The translations under genes and the position numbers were made by a program. Shown one piece after another: positions 40,367-48,446 of a DNA stretch of 64,000 nt (positions are counted from its first letter, which is position 1; each line of letters begins with the position of its first letter). The stretch is from Streptomyces pseudovenezuelae. GTDB taxonomy: Bacteria > Actinomycetota > Actinomycetes > Streptomycetales > Streptomycetaceae. The stretch lies in contig NZ_JARXVH010000015.1 of the NCBI RefSeq assembly GCF_029892565.1, positions 1 to 64,000 on the forward strand, read 5' to 3'. The notes under the pieces were generated by a model. It was not told the DNA's origin. It saw only the letters and a program-made list of their open reading frames with translations, and searched no databases.

Positions 40367-41356
40367 GTGCCAGAGCCGTCACCTCACTCCCCCAAGCGTC
40401 GTGGTCGCTTCCTCCGCTTCTCGGCGGCCTTCGTGGTCCTGCTCGGTGTCGCGGGGTATCTCGTCGTGCAGTACGAGACGGGAGGCAGAGGGCCGGGGTG
40501 CGAGGTCGTCTCCGGCAAAAGCGACGGAACGGCCTACGAGTTCACGCCCGAGCAGGCCGTGAACGCGGCGACGATCGCCGCCGTCGGCACCGGGCGCGGT
40601 ATGCCCGAGCGGGCCGTGGCCATCGCGCTGGCGACCTCCATCCAGGAGTCGGGCCTGGTCAACATCGAGCACGGCGACCGGGATTCACTCGGCCTGTTCC
40701 AGCAGCGCCCCTCGCAGGGCTGGGGCACCGAGAAGGAGATCCTGGACCCGACGTACGCGGCGGGCGTCTTCTACGAGCACCTGGCCAAGGTGCCCGACTA
40801 CACCAAGTTGCCGCTGACCGTGGCCGCGCAGCGCGTGCAGCGCAGCGGCTTCCCCGAGGCGTACGCCAAGCACGAGCCGGACGCCACGCTGCTGGCCGCC
40901 GCCCTCACCGGCTCCTCGCCGGCCACGCTGACCTGCCAGGGCCGCCCGGACACCACCGTGACCGAGGCGGGCCCCGACGCCGTACGGGCCGCGCTGGTAC
41001 GGGACTTCGGGCGCGACGCGCTGCAGACGACCGCCGCCGAGGTGAGCGACGCCTCGACGACTCCCACCCCGACGCCGACGCCGACGGTGAGCACGACCGC
41101 GGGTTCGCGGACCGTGACCCTGCCGGTGACCAAGGACACCGGCACCGGCAAGGGCCGGGACGTGCGCGAGCGCGGCTGGCAGCTGGCCCACTGGGCCGTG
41201 GCCAACGCCTCCGCGCTGCACATCGAGCGCGTCTCCTACGGCGGGCGCGAGTGGAGCGCCGGGAACACCGACAGCAAGTGGCGTACGGCGGGCGCGCAGA
41301 GCACCGGCGGGGCGAAGCAGGCCGCGAACGCGGTCCGGATCGTCACCGGGCAGTAG
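40367..41356 (+). CDS. Membrane-anchored lysozyme-like protein
   Basis: This 329-residue protein has an N-terminal membrane anchor (FLRFSAAFVVLLGVAGYLVV, about 15-34) and an extracytoplasmic domain resembling goose-type or transglycosylase lysozymes: ALATSIQESGLVNIEHGDRDSLGLFQQRPSQGWG contains a candidate catalytic Glu in SIQESG followed by the SLGLFQQRP motif (about 75-110). A Thr/Pro linker (TPTPTPTPTVSTT) separates it from a C-terminal region ending SGGAKQAANAVRIVTGQ-like sequence. It may cleave or bind peptidoglycan. Some databases call such proteins heavy-metal transporters, which the sequence does not support. Confidence 0.75.
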   Translation: MPEPSPHSPKRRGRFLRFSAAFVVLLGVAGYLVVQYETGGRGPGCEVVSGKSDGTAYEFTPEQAVNAATIAAVGTGRGMPERAVAIALATSIQESGLVNIEHGDRDSLGLFQQRPSQGWGTEKEILDPTYAAGVFYEHLAKVPDYTKLPLTVAAQRVQRSGFPEAYAKHEPDATLLAAALTGSSPATLTCQGRPDTTVTEAGPDAVRAALVRDFGRDALQTTAAEVSDASTTPTPTPTPTVSTTAGSRTVTLPVTKDTGTGKGRDVRERGWQLAHWAVANASALHIERVSYGGREWSAGNTDSKWRTAGAQSTGGAKQAANAVRIVTGQ

Positions 41357-41412
41357 TGCGAGTGATCACCCACGAGGGTTAGCCGAAGCCCCCTCGCGGC
41401 AGGGTGTGCGCA

Positions 41413-41448
41413 GGTTTTCGCGCAGTCACTCCCGAAACCGCGAAAACC
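41413..41448. promoter_or_regulatory. Inverted repeat downstream of the lysozyme-like gene
   Basis: GGTTTTCGCG (41413-41422) and CGCGAAAACC (41439-41448) form a perfect 10-bp inverted repeat with a 16-nt spacer. It may terminate the preceding gene or regulate the secreted-protein gene that starts at 41634. There is no T-run after it. Confidence 0.5.
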
Positions 41449-41633
41449 CTTGAGAACAAAGGGCTGTAAGGATTCGGCACACTTTCGGACCAGGCACTCT
41501 TTGCCCGTTTTTATCCGCAGCCGATTATGCGACGCATTGCCAACTCTTTACGTTGCCGCTGCGCAACCTCCGAGGGGCTTCGAGCGGTAGTCACGACGTC
41601 CGAGCAACGTTTCCTCCCGTCACAAGGAGCATC

Positions 41634-42089
41634 ATGTCCCTCCCCCTGACCCGTCGGATTGCCCGTGCCGCGCTGCTCGTCGCGGCGGGAGCGGCTGCCG
41701 GGGTCGGTGCGGCCGGCGCCGCGAGCGCGGCCCCCGAGCTGCCCGCCACCCCCAACCTCGGCGGCCTGACCGCCCTGGACGGGGCGAACGTGGGCAACAC
41801 CGTCGACGGAGCGGCACAGAACGTCACCGGGCTCGCGGGCGAGGCCGGCGGCAAGGCGATCAAGAAGGCGGTGCCGGCCGCGGGCAAGACCGGCGGCAAG
41901 GCGGTCAAGAAGGCCGCGCCGGCCGCGCAGAAGACCGCGGGAGAGGCGGCGGGCTCCGCCGGGGACCTCGTCGGTGACACCACGAAGACCGCCACCAAGG
42001 GCGGGCTGCCGACGGACTCCCTCACCAAGGGCGGCGGTCTCCCCTCCACGGACACCCTGCCGCTGAAGGGCCTGCCGCTCGGCGGCTGA
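41634..42089 (+). CDS. Small secreted Ala/Lys-rich protein
   Basis: This 151-residue protein has a classic Sec signal: basic start SLPLTRRIARAALL, a long Ala-rich core and an AGAASAAPE cleavage region near residue 34. The mature part is low complexity, with repeated KAVKKA(V/A)PAA and GGKA units giving a positively charged, Ala-rich chain, and ends in LPLKGLPLGG. The ATG follows AAGGAG with 6 nt spacing. It may bind acidic wall polymers, but no domain is recognisable. The 277-bp upstream spacer is long enough for its own promoter. Confidence 0.78.
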   Translation: MSLPLTRRIARAALLVAAGAAAGVGAAGAASAAPELPATPNLGGLTALDGANVGNTVDGAAQNVTGLAGEAGGKAIKKAVPAAGKTGGKAVKKAAPAAQKTAGEAAGSAGDLVGDTTKTATKGGLPTDSLTKGGGLPSTDTLPLKGLPLGG

Positions 42090-42103
42090 TCACCACGCCT
42101 ACG

Positions 42104-42140
42104 ACGAAGGGGCCCGGGATCGTCTCCCGGGCCCCTTCGT
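42104..42140. terminator. Bidirectional terminator between the secreted-protein gene and dapC
   Basis: ACGAAGGGGCCCGGGA (42104-42119) and TCCCGGGCCCCTTCGT (42125-42140) form a perfect 16-bp stem with a 5-nt loop between convergent genes. Confidence 0.9.
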
Positions 42141-42159
42141 CATGCACGCACGCGTAGGA

Positions 42160-43314
42160 CTACGCCAGCCGCTCCACGGCCGCCCGCACCCGCTCGTCCG
42201 TCGCCGTCAGGGCCACGCGTACGAACGTCTCGCCGGCCGTGCCGTAGAAGTCGCCGGGCGCGACCAGGATGCCCAGGCCGGCCAGGTGGGCCACGGTGTC
42301 CCAGCAGGACTCGCCCCGGGTCGCCCACAGGTAGAGGCTGGCCTCGCTGTGCTCGATCCGGAAGCCGTGCCCGACCAGCGCCTCGCGCAGGGCGCTACGG
42401 CGGGCGAGGTACCGCTCCCGCTGCTCGCGCACATGGCCGTCGTCGCCGAGGGCCGCGACCACGGCCGCCTGGGTCGGCGCGGAGGTCATCATGCCGCCGT
42501 GCTTGCGGATCTCCAGGAGCGGGCCGAGGACGGCCGGGTCGCCGGCCAGGAAGGCCGCGCGGTAGCCCGCCAGGTTCGAGCGCTTGGAGAGCGAGTGGAC
42601 GGCCACGATGCCGTCGTACGAGCCGCCGTTGACGTCCGGGTGCAGCACCGAGACCGGGTCGGCGTCCCAGCCCAGTTCGAGGTAGCACTCGTCGGAGAAG
42701 ATCAGGACGCCGTGCTCGCGGGCCCAGGCGACGATCCGGGTCAGCTCGTCCTTCGACAGCACCTGGCCGGTCGGGTTGGAGGGCGAGTTGAGCCAGAGGA
42801 GCTTCAGGCCGTCGGGGTCGAGGGCCGTCGGGTCGTCGTAGGTCTCGTACTCGGCGCGGGCCAGGCGGGCGCCCACCTCGTACGTCGGGTAGGCCAGGCG
42901 CGGGTACGCGACCCGGTCCCCGGGGCCGAGGCCCAGCTGGGTCGGGAGCCAGGCGACGAGTTCCTTGGAGCCGACGATCGGCAGGACGTGCCGGTGGGTG
43001 ACGTCCCGGGCGCCGAGCCGTCGCTCGACCCAGCCGGTGATCGCGTCACGCAGCGCCGGGGTGCCCCAGACCGTCGGATAGCCCGGCGAGTCGGCCGCGT
43101 CGACGAGCGCCTTCTGGATCAGGTCGGGGACCGGATCGACCGGGGTGCCGACGGACAGGTCGACGATGCCGCCGGGATGCGCCGCGGCCGTCTTCTTGTA
43201 CGGCTCCAGCTTGTCCCAGGGGAAGACGGGGAGGCGGTCGCGTAGTGACTCGCTGGAAGGGCGGCGGTGGGCGACGGGCGGGCGGTCGGAGACTGCGGAC
43301 ACGTGCTCGCTCAC
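42160..43314 (-). CDS. dapC: Succinyldiaminopimelate transaminase
   Basis: This 384-residue PLP enzyme is a class I aminotransferase of the actinobacterial DapC type. It has LSVGTPVDPVPD near the N-terminus, the NSPSNPTGQ substrate segment, the DECYLELGW strand and the PLP-lysine motif SLSKRSNLAGYRAAF (Lys near 245). It transfers an amino group to N-succinyl-2-amino-6-ketopimelate in DAP/lysine synthesis, the step before DapE. It follows fdxA on the same strand with a 101-bp gap containing a large hairpin, an arrangement common in actinobacteria. Confidence 0.92.
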   Translation of the reverse strand: MSEHVSAVSDRPPVAHRRPSSESLRDRLPVFPWDKLEPYKKTAAAHPGGIVDLSVGTPVDPVPDLIQKALVDAADSPGYPTVWGTPALRDAITGWVERRLGARDVTHRHVLPIVGSKELVAWLPTQLGLGPGDRVAYPRLAYPTYEVGARLARAEYETYDDPTALDPDGLKLLWLNSPSNPTGQVLSKDELTRIVAWAREHGVLIFSDECYLELGWDADPVSVLHPDVNGGSYDGIVAVHSLSKRSNLAGYRAAFLAGDPAVLGPLLEIRKHGGMMTSAPTQAAVVAALGDDGHVREQRERYLARRSALREALVGHGFRIEHSEASLYLWATRGESCWDTVAHLAGLGILVAPGDFYGTAGETFVRVALTATDERVRAAVERLA

Positions 43315-43333
43315 TTTCTTCGGTACGGCAAAC

Positions 43334-43387
43334 GCCTCGGCCCCGTACGGTCGCGATCAGGACGATCAGGCCGTACGGGACCGAGGC
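43334..43387 (-). terminator. Large hairpin between fdxA and dapC
   Basis: GCCTCGG (43334-43340) pairs with CCGAGGC (43381-43387), and CCGTACGG (43343-43350) with CCGTACGG (43371-43378), across a 2x2 internal loop and a 20-nt apical loop. It could terminate or attenuate fdxA transcripts before dapC. Confidence 0.55.
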
Positions 43388-43415
43388 GGCGCGATGTGCG
43401 GGCCGCGGGCGGCGG

Positions 43416-43736
43416 CTACTCGGCCTGCGGGGGCAGCGCGGCGACGAACGGGTGGTCGCGCTCGATCAGACCCAGCTTGCTGGCACCGCCCGGGGACCCG
43501 AGCTCGTCGAAGAACTCGACGTTCGCCTTGTAGTAGTCCTTCCACTCCTCGGGAGTGTCGTCCTCGTAGAAGATCGCCTCGACCGGGCACACCGGCTCAC
43601 AGGCTCCACAGTCGACGCATTCGTCCGGGTGGATGTACAAGGACCGCTGGCCCTCGTAGATGCAGTCGACCGGGCACTCCTCGATGCACGCCTTGTCTTT
43701 GACGTCGACACAAGGCTGCGCGATGACGTAGGTCAC
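43416..43736 (-). CDS. fdxA: Seven-iron ferredoxin
   Basis: This 106-residue protein is a bacterial 3Fe-4S/4Fe-4S ferredoxin. The first cluster set is CVDVKDKACIEECPVDC, with the spacing typical of the 7Fe type, and the second is CVDCGACEPVCP. The C-terminal extension (EEWKDYYKANVEFFDELGSPGG) is as in actinobacterial FdxA. It transfers electrons in the cytoplasm, commonly to cytochromes P450 and other oxidoreductases, though no partner is evident here. It has an ordinary ATG start with a GGAGGAAC-type ribosome site and is divergent from the GNAT gene. Confidence 0.95.
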   Translation of the reverse strand: MTYVIAQPCVDVKDKACIEECPVDCIYEGQRSLYIHPDECVDCGACEPVCPVEAIFYEDDTPEEWKDYYKANVEFFDELGSPGGASKLGLIERDHPFVAALPPQAE

Positions 43737-43876
43737 GCTGTCGTTCCTCCTCGATAGGGCGCCGGCGGGCCTCCTCAGGCTCCGCCGCCTGGCGCGCGGA
43801 AGCGCGGCGTCGTCGATGCCCGCCCCTAGTATCTCCGTTCTTGGGCATGATCCGAACAGGAGGGGTGAACCGACCT

Positions 43877-44896
43877 GTGGAAATCTCGGCCTCCGGGCGA
43901 CTCGAGGTCCGCATCACCGCAGCTGACGTGGGGAAACGAGTATCCGTACGGCGGCTGAACGAACCTGGGACAACTCAGGAGAAGTTCACCGACACGGTGG
44001 GTGTTCTCACATCATGGGACGACGGTGTGCTGCTGATCACACGGAAGAGCGGCGAGAGCGTCCACATCGCGGAATCCTCGCTGGTCGCGGGCAAGGTGGT
44101 GCCCTCCGCACCGGCCCGCCGCCGGGGCCCCGCCACCTCCTACGAGGAGCTCGCGCACGTCTCCTCGCGCGCGTGGCGGCCGGTGGAGAGCGAGCGGCTC
44201 GGGGACTGGGAGCTGCGGGCCGCGAGCGGCTTTACGCGGCGCGCGAACTCCGTGCTCCCGCTGGGCGATCCGGGCCTGCCGCTCGACGAGGCGCTGGATG
44301 TCGTACGACGGTGGTACGGCGACCGGGGGCTGCCCGCGTACATCCAGACCGCGACCGGGGCCGAGGGCACGCAGGAGCTGTTGTGCGCGGAGCTGGAGCG
44401 GCGGGGCTGGGTGCGTGAGGTGAGCGCCGCGCTGTGGATCGGGGCGCTCGCGCCGGTCGCGGACCGGGTCGAGGGCGCGGACGTCGTGCTCTCCCGGGAG
44501 GCCGACGAGGCGTGGCTGTCCCGGTACCAGCGCAAGGGGGTGAGCGAGGTGGCGCTGAAGGTGCTCGGCAGCGGTCCTTCGGTGTGGTTCGCGACGGTTC
44601 CCGGCGAGGAGTCTCCCGCTGCCATCGGGCGGTGCGTGGTCGACGGGCGGTGGGCTTCGTTCGCCGCCGTGGAGGTGGACCCGGCGATGCGGCGGCGGGG
44701 GCTGGCGACCGTCGTGATGGCCGCGTTGGCCCGGCGGGCGCTGGACGAGGGGGCCTCGGCCGCGTGGTTGCAGGTCGAGGCGGAGAACGTGGGCGCGCGG
44801 GCGCTGTATGCCGGGATGGGGTTCGGGGCGCATCACGCGTATCACCACTATCGGGAACCGGCGGCTGTCGGCGGCGCCGGCGAAAGTGAACGGTAG
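43877..44896 (+). CDS. GNAT-family acetyltransferase with N-terminal beta domain
   Basis: This protein of about 339 residues has an N-terminal Sm/SH3-like beta domain (RLEVRITAADVGKRVSVRRL, then FTDTVGVLTSWDDGVLLITR) and a C-terminal GNAT domain with the acetyl-CoA motif VDPAMRRRGLATVVMAAL and the later AENVGARALYAGMGF. This layout matches actinobacterial proteins such as Rv0428c, whose substrate is unknown. The GTG at 43877 is chosen; upstream ATG 43847 or GTG 43865 are possible because the AGGAGGGG ribosome site at 43858 overlaps that region. Confidence 0.82.
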   Translation: MEISASGRLEVRITAADVGKRVSVRRLNEPGTTQEKFTDTVGVLTSWDDGVLLITRKSGESVHIAESSLVAGKVVPSAPARRRGPATSYEELAHVSSRAWRPVESERLGDWELRAASGFTRRANSVLPLGDPGLPLDEALDVVRRWYGDRGLPAYIQTATGAEGTQELLCAELERRGWVREVSAALWIGALAPVADRVEGADVVLSREADEAWLSRYQRKGVSEVALKVLGSGPSVWFATVPGEESPAAIGRCVVDGRWASFAAVEVDPAMRRRGLATVVMAALARRALDEGASAAWLQVEAENVGARALYAGMGFGAHHAYHHYREPAAVGGAGESER

Positions 44897-44925
44897 CGAT
44901 CGCCGGGAAAGGGCACGAGCCTGCT

Positions 44926-45777
44926 ATGCGTCACCCCACTCCCCCGCCGCCCGAGCGGGCCGCCGAAGTACGGCGGCGGTTCGCCGAAGAGGCCCGGTCC
45001 GAGCGGCCCGATCTGTCCGCGCTGTGCCTGTTGGTGGGCGCGGCGGCGGACGGCACGCTGGACGACGCCGGTCTGGATGCCGCGCAGCTGGAACTCGACC
45101 GGCTGGCCGGGCAGTTGCCCTTCCGGCCCGGTGGGCCGTTGTCCTGGGCGACCGCGTTGCATCATCTGCTGGGCGTTCAGGAGGGATTCCGCGGCTTCCC
45201 TGTCGACTACCAGCGGCTGGAGTCGTCCCTGCTGCACGAGGTGCTTCGGCGGCGGCGCGGGCTTCCGATCCTGTTGTCCGTGGTGTGGATGGAGGTCGCG
45301 CGGCGGGCGGGGGGCCCGGTGTACGGGGTCGCTCTGCCGGGGCATTTCGTCGTCGGGTTCGGGCCTCCTGAGCAGCAGGTGCTCGCCGATCCGTTCGACG
45401 GGGGGCGGGTGCTCGGTGGGGGCGACGCGGAGGTGTTGGTCGCGGGGGCGACGGGGGCTCCGCTGGATGCCTCGATGTTGACGCCGGCCGATCCGTTGGA
45501 GGTGGTTCTGCGGATTCTCAACAACGTGCGGGCGTGGGCGGCGGCTCGGCCTGAGCGGTCGGATGTGGCGTTGTGGGCGGTTGATCTGTCGTTGCTGCTG
45601 CCGTCGCATCCGGCGCGGTTGCGATACGAGCGGGCTCAACTCCTTGTACAGCGGGGTGACTTCGTCGAGGGGGCGGTGGAGTTGGAGGAGTACGCCGGGT
45701 TGATCAGCGCGGTGGATGAAGGGGCGGCTGAGCGGGTGCGGGGGCAGGCTCGGGCGGCTCGGGCGTTGCTCAACTGA
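44926..45777 (+). CDS. SirB1/transglutaminase-like protein
   Basis: This 283-residue protein resembles the SirB1 family of transglutaminase-like proteins with a C-terminal tetratricopeptide-like helical tail. Family-like blocks are LHEVLRRRRGLPILLSVVWMEVARRAG, then YGVALPGHFVVGFG and LADPFDGGRVL; the His and Asp of these blocks match the conserved positions, while the usual catalytic Cys is not evident, so enzymatic activity is doubtful. The C-terminal helices (LRYERAQLLVQRGDFVEGAVELEEY) look like TPR. It lies 29 bp after the GNAT gene and is probably cotranscribed. Confidence 0.75.
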   Translation: MRHPTPPPPERAAEVRRRFAEEARSERPDLSALCLLVGAAADGTLDDAGLDAAQLELDRLAGQLPFRPGGPLSWATALHHLLGVQEGFRGFPVDYQRLESSLLHEVLRRRRGLPILLSVVWMEVARRAGGPVYGVALPGHFVVGFGPPEQQVLADPFDGGRVLGGGDAEVLVAGATGAPLDASMLTPADPLEVVLRILNNVRAWAAARPERSDVALWAVDLSLLLPSHPARLRYERAQLLVQRGDFVEGAVELEEYAGLISAVDEGAAERVRGQARAARALLN

Positions 45778-45832
45778 ATTGCGCCGGGGCGCCGTAGGGG
45801 TGGCGGTGCGATTGCGTGTGCACGTGCGTCGT

Positions 45833-45860
45833 GGCTGGTCGCACAGTTCCCCGCGCCCCC
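45833..45860. repeat. Dispersed streptomycete intergenic repeat, copy 3 (inverted)
   Basis: This copy is the reverse complement of those at 10966 and 19061, with about two mismatches over 28 bp. It lies between the convergent SirB1-like and response-regulator genes. Confidence 0.75.
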
Positions 45861-45883
45861 AAGGCCGCTGCCCTGAACGGCAA

Positions 45884-46498
45884 CTACAGCCAGCCCTTCT
45901 CCCTCGCGATCCGTACCGCCTCCGCCCTGTTCCGTACTGCCAGTTTCTGGATTGCCGTGGAGAGGTAGTTGCGGACCGTGCCCTGGGACAGGTGCAGGGT
46001 GGCTGCCAGTTCCGCGTTGGTGGAGCCGTCGGCTGCGGCACGGAGCACTTCTCGCTCTCGGTCGGTCAGCGGGTTCGCTCCGTCGGCCAAGGCGGCGGCC
46101 GCCAGCGTGGGGTCGATCACCCGGTCGCCGGCGAGGACCTTGCGTACCGCTTGGGCGAGTTGGGCCGCGGGGGCGTCCTTGACGAGGAAGGCGTCGGCGC
46201 CGGCCTCCATGGCGCTGCGGAGGTAGCCGGGGCGGCCGAAGGTGGTGAGGACGACCAGCTTCACGGACGGGAGTTCCCTGCGCACGGCGGCCGCCGCCTC
46301 GATGCCGGTGCAGCCGGGCATCTCGATGTCCAACAGGGCCACGTCCACGGCGTGTTCGCGGACCGCGGCCAGAACCTCGTCGCCGCGCGCCACTTGGGCG
46401 ACCACCTCGATGTCGTCCTCTAGGCCGAGCAGGGCGGCCAGTGCCTCGCGGACCATCGACTGGTCCTCGGCGAGCAGCACCTTGATCGTTCGGCTCAT
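45884..46498 (-). CDS. NarL/DesR-type response regulator
   Basis: This 204-residue protein has a receiver domain with acidic pocket LLAEDQ, phospho-acceptor Asp in ALLDIEMPG (near residue 57) and the conserved Lys in FLVKDAP, followed by a LuxR-type helix-turn-helix (LTDREREVLRAAADGSTNAELAATLHLSQGTVRNYLS in parts, about 140-200). It overlaps the histidine kinase gene by 4 bp. The phosphorylated form probably regulates the adjacent ABC exporter operon; an ATGACA-GA-TGTCAT inverted repeat upstream of that operon is a candidate site. Confidence 0.92.
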   Translation of the reverse strand: MSRTIKVLLAEDQSMVREALAALLGLEDDIEVVAQVARGDEVLAAVREHAVDVALLDIEMPGCTGIEAAAAVRRELPSVKLVVLTTFGRPGYLRSAMEAGADAFLVKDAPAAQLAQAVRKVLAGDRVIDPTLAAAALADGANPLTDREREVLRAAADGSTNAELAATLHLSQGTVRNYLSTAIQKLAVRNRAEAVRIAREKGWL

Positions 46499-47709
46499 GC
46501 CCCGGATCCTACGTCCGCCGGGGTGGCGGCGGGCACGCGGACGACCAGTCGGAAGCCCTGCTTGGTGCCGCCCGCGTCCAGGGTGCCGCCCGCCTTCTCC
46601 AAGCGTTCGGTGAGGCCGGTCAGGCCGTTGCCGGGTCCCTTGCCCGAGCCGCCGCAGCCGTTGTCCTCGACGGTGAGTTCCAGCACCGGGCCGCCCAGGG
46701 TCTGGCGGGCGAGCAGCTCCACCGTGCAGCGCCGGGCGCCGCTGTGCCGTACGACGTTGGTGATCGCCTCGCGCAGCGCCCAGGCCAGGGCCGACTGGCT
46801 CTCCTCGGGTACGCCGGTGAGGTCGAGGGCTGTTTCGTCGGGGAGTTCGGCGGTGACTCCCGCCGCGGTCAACGCGACCTGGGCGCCCGCCAGTTCGGCG
46901 GCCAGGCGGGGGCGGCGGTAGCCGGTGACGGCCTCCCGGACGTCGACCAGGGCCTGCCGGCTGACCTGTTCGATGTCGGCGACCTGCTGGGCCGCCTTGT
47001 CGGGCTGGCCGGGGAGCATCCGGCCGGCGAGTTCGCTCTTCAGCGTGATCAGCGAGAGGGAGTGGCCGAGCAGGTCGTGCAGGTCCCGGGCCAGGCGCAA
47101 CCGCTCCTCGTTGGCGGCGAGTTGGGCGACGGTGGCGCGTGCCTTGCGCAACTCCACCGTCGTACGCACCAGTTGGCGTACGCCCGTCATGGAGTAGCCG
47201 ACAAGGAGCACGATCAGGAACAGGCCCCAGGCGTCGTCCAGGTCGTCGACGAACCAGCCCGCCAGCATCATCGCGGCGGTGGTCAGCGGGATCGTCCAGT
47301 AGGCGGCGCGCAGGGGGAGGGTGATCCCGCAGGTGACGGAGACGTAGACGTAGAGGCCCAGCCAGGGGCTGCCGAGGGAGAAGGACAGCGTGACGGCCAG
47401 GACCCACAGGACGGCCACCAGAGCCGCGACGACCCAGCCCGCGTACGGGCGGCCCATGGTGCGGAAGACGAGGGCCAGATAGGTCGCGGTGAAGGTCACC
47501 AGGCCCACCCAGCCGGCTGTCGTGGCCGAGGTGGTGTGGTGGTCGGCCGCCAGGTCCTGCACGGGCCCGCTGAGGAAGACCAGCCAGGGCAGGATCCACA
47601 CCAGCTTGCGGATCGCCTCGCCCCGGTTGCGGGGCGGCCGGCCGATCCGCACCAGCCGCTCCGCCCGGGCTTCCTCGTCGGGCCGCAGATCTTCCGTCAT
47701 CGCGCTCAC
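46495..47709 (-). CDS. DesK-type sensor histidine kinase
   Basis: This protein of about 404 residues has five or six membrane helices (about 40-185), a short coiled coil, the dimerisation box ERLRLARDLHDLLGHSLSLI with the phospho-acceptor His (about residue 225) and a C-terminal ATPase domain with REAITNVVRHSGA (N box), EDNGCGG (G1) and GNGLTGL (G2). This is the HPK7/DesK family, which in other bacteria senses membrane state or antimicrobial peptides. I chose the GTG at 47709, whose GTGA overlaps the permease stop. The signal sensed here is unknown. Confidence 0.9.
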   Translation of the reverse strand: MSAMTEDLRPDEEARAERLVRIGRPPRNRGEAIRKLVWILPWLVFLSGPVQDLAADHHTTSATTAGWVGLVTFTATYLALVFRTMGRPYAGWVVAALVAVLWVLAVTLSFSLGSPWLGLYVYVSVTCGITLPLRAAYWTIPLTTAAMMLAGWFVDDLDDAWGLFLIVLLVGYSMTGVRQLVRTTVELRKARATVAQLAANEERLRLARDLHDLLGHSLSLITLKSELAGRMLPGQPDKAAQQVADIEQVSRQALVDVREAVTGYRRPRLAAELAGAQVALTAAGVTAELPDETALDLTGVPEESQSALAWALREAITNVVRHSGARRCTVELLARQTLGGPVLELTVEDNGCGGSGKGPGNGLTGLTERLEKAGGTLDAGGTKQGFRLVVRVPAATPADVGSGA

Positions 47710-48446
47710 GCCTTCAGCGTGTCCTTCCGGTACAGCCACGCCGCGCCGCCCGCGAACAGGGCGAAGTAGACGACGAGGAGGGCGACGTCCTTCGAGCTCG
47801 GGGACTGGCTCTGCTCGATGGCCTGCCCCAGGGCAGCGTACGCGTGCGTGGGCAGCCACTTGGCGATGTCCTGCAGCCACTGCGGGAACGTCGTCGCGGG
47901 CATCCACAGGCCGCCCAGCAGGGACAGCCCGAAGTAGGTGATCATCGTGATCGGACGGACCGCGTCACCGGTGGCCAGGTAGCCGATGGCCACGCCGAGC
48001 GCGGCGAAGACGAGGCTGCCGGCCCAGATCGCGCCGGTGAGCGCGAGCCACTGCCAGGCGTCCAGGCGTACGTCCTTCACCGTGGCGGCGACCAGGAAGA
48101 CGATCACGATCGACGGCAGGCTGACCACGGCCGCGCTCGCGGTCTTCGCGATCACATAGCCGCGCCCCGGCAGCGGGGTCAGCCGCAGCTGGCGCACCCA
48201 GCCGCTCTCCCGCTCCTTGGCGATGCGCTCGCTGTTGCCCATCAGGACGGCGGTCAGGGCGCCGAAGGAGGCCATGGAGACCATCATGTACGTCGCGACC
48301 GTCAGACCGGTGCCGTCGATCTTGTCCGTGGCGCCGGCGCTGCCCGCGATCAGCAGGAACAGGGTCGAGGGGTAGATCACCGAGAAGAACAGGAACTTGC
48401 GGTTGCGCAGGGCGCGGGTGAGTTCCAGCTTGATCAGGCTGTTCAC
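47706..48446 (-). CDS. ABC-2 type exporter permease
   Basis: This 246-residue protein has six predicted membrane helices of the ABC-2 family. It starts with the cytoplasmic helix MNSLIKLELTRALRNRKFLFF, then TM1 with VIYPSTLFLLIAGSAG, the ERESGWVRQLRLTPL segment after TM2 and a final helix VALLVVYFALFAGGAAWLYR. With the adjacent ATPase it would form a dimeric exporter of lipids, drugs or peptides. Four-bp overlaps on both sides tie it to the ATPase and kinase genes in one operon. The substrate is unknown. Confidence 0.9.
   Translation of the reverse strand: MNSLIKLELTRALRNRKFLFFSVIYPSTLFLLIAGSAGATDKIDGTGLTVATYMMVSMASFGALTAVLMGNSERIAKERESGWVRQLRLTPLPGRGYVIAKTASAAVVSLPSIVIVFLVAATVKDVRLDAWQWLALTGAIWAGSLVFAALGVAIGYLATGDAVRPITMITYFGLSLLGGLWMPATTFPQWLQDIAKWLPTHAYAALGQAIEQSQSPSSKDVALLVVYFALFAGGAAWLYRKDTLKA

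Noticed and set aside
40367..41356. Annotation of this type of protein as a heavy-metal transporter
   Set aside because: It has one membrane helix and a lysozyme-like extracellular domain, with no metal-transport motif.
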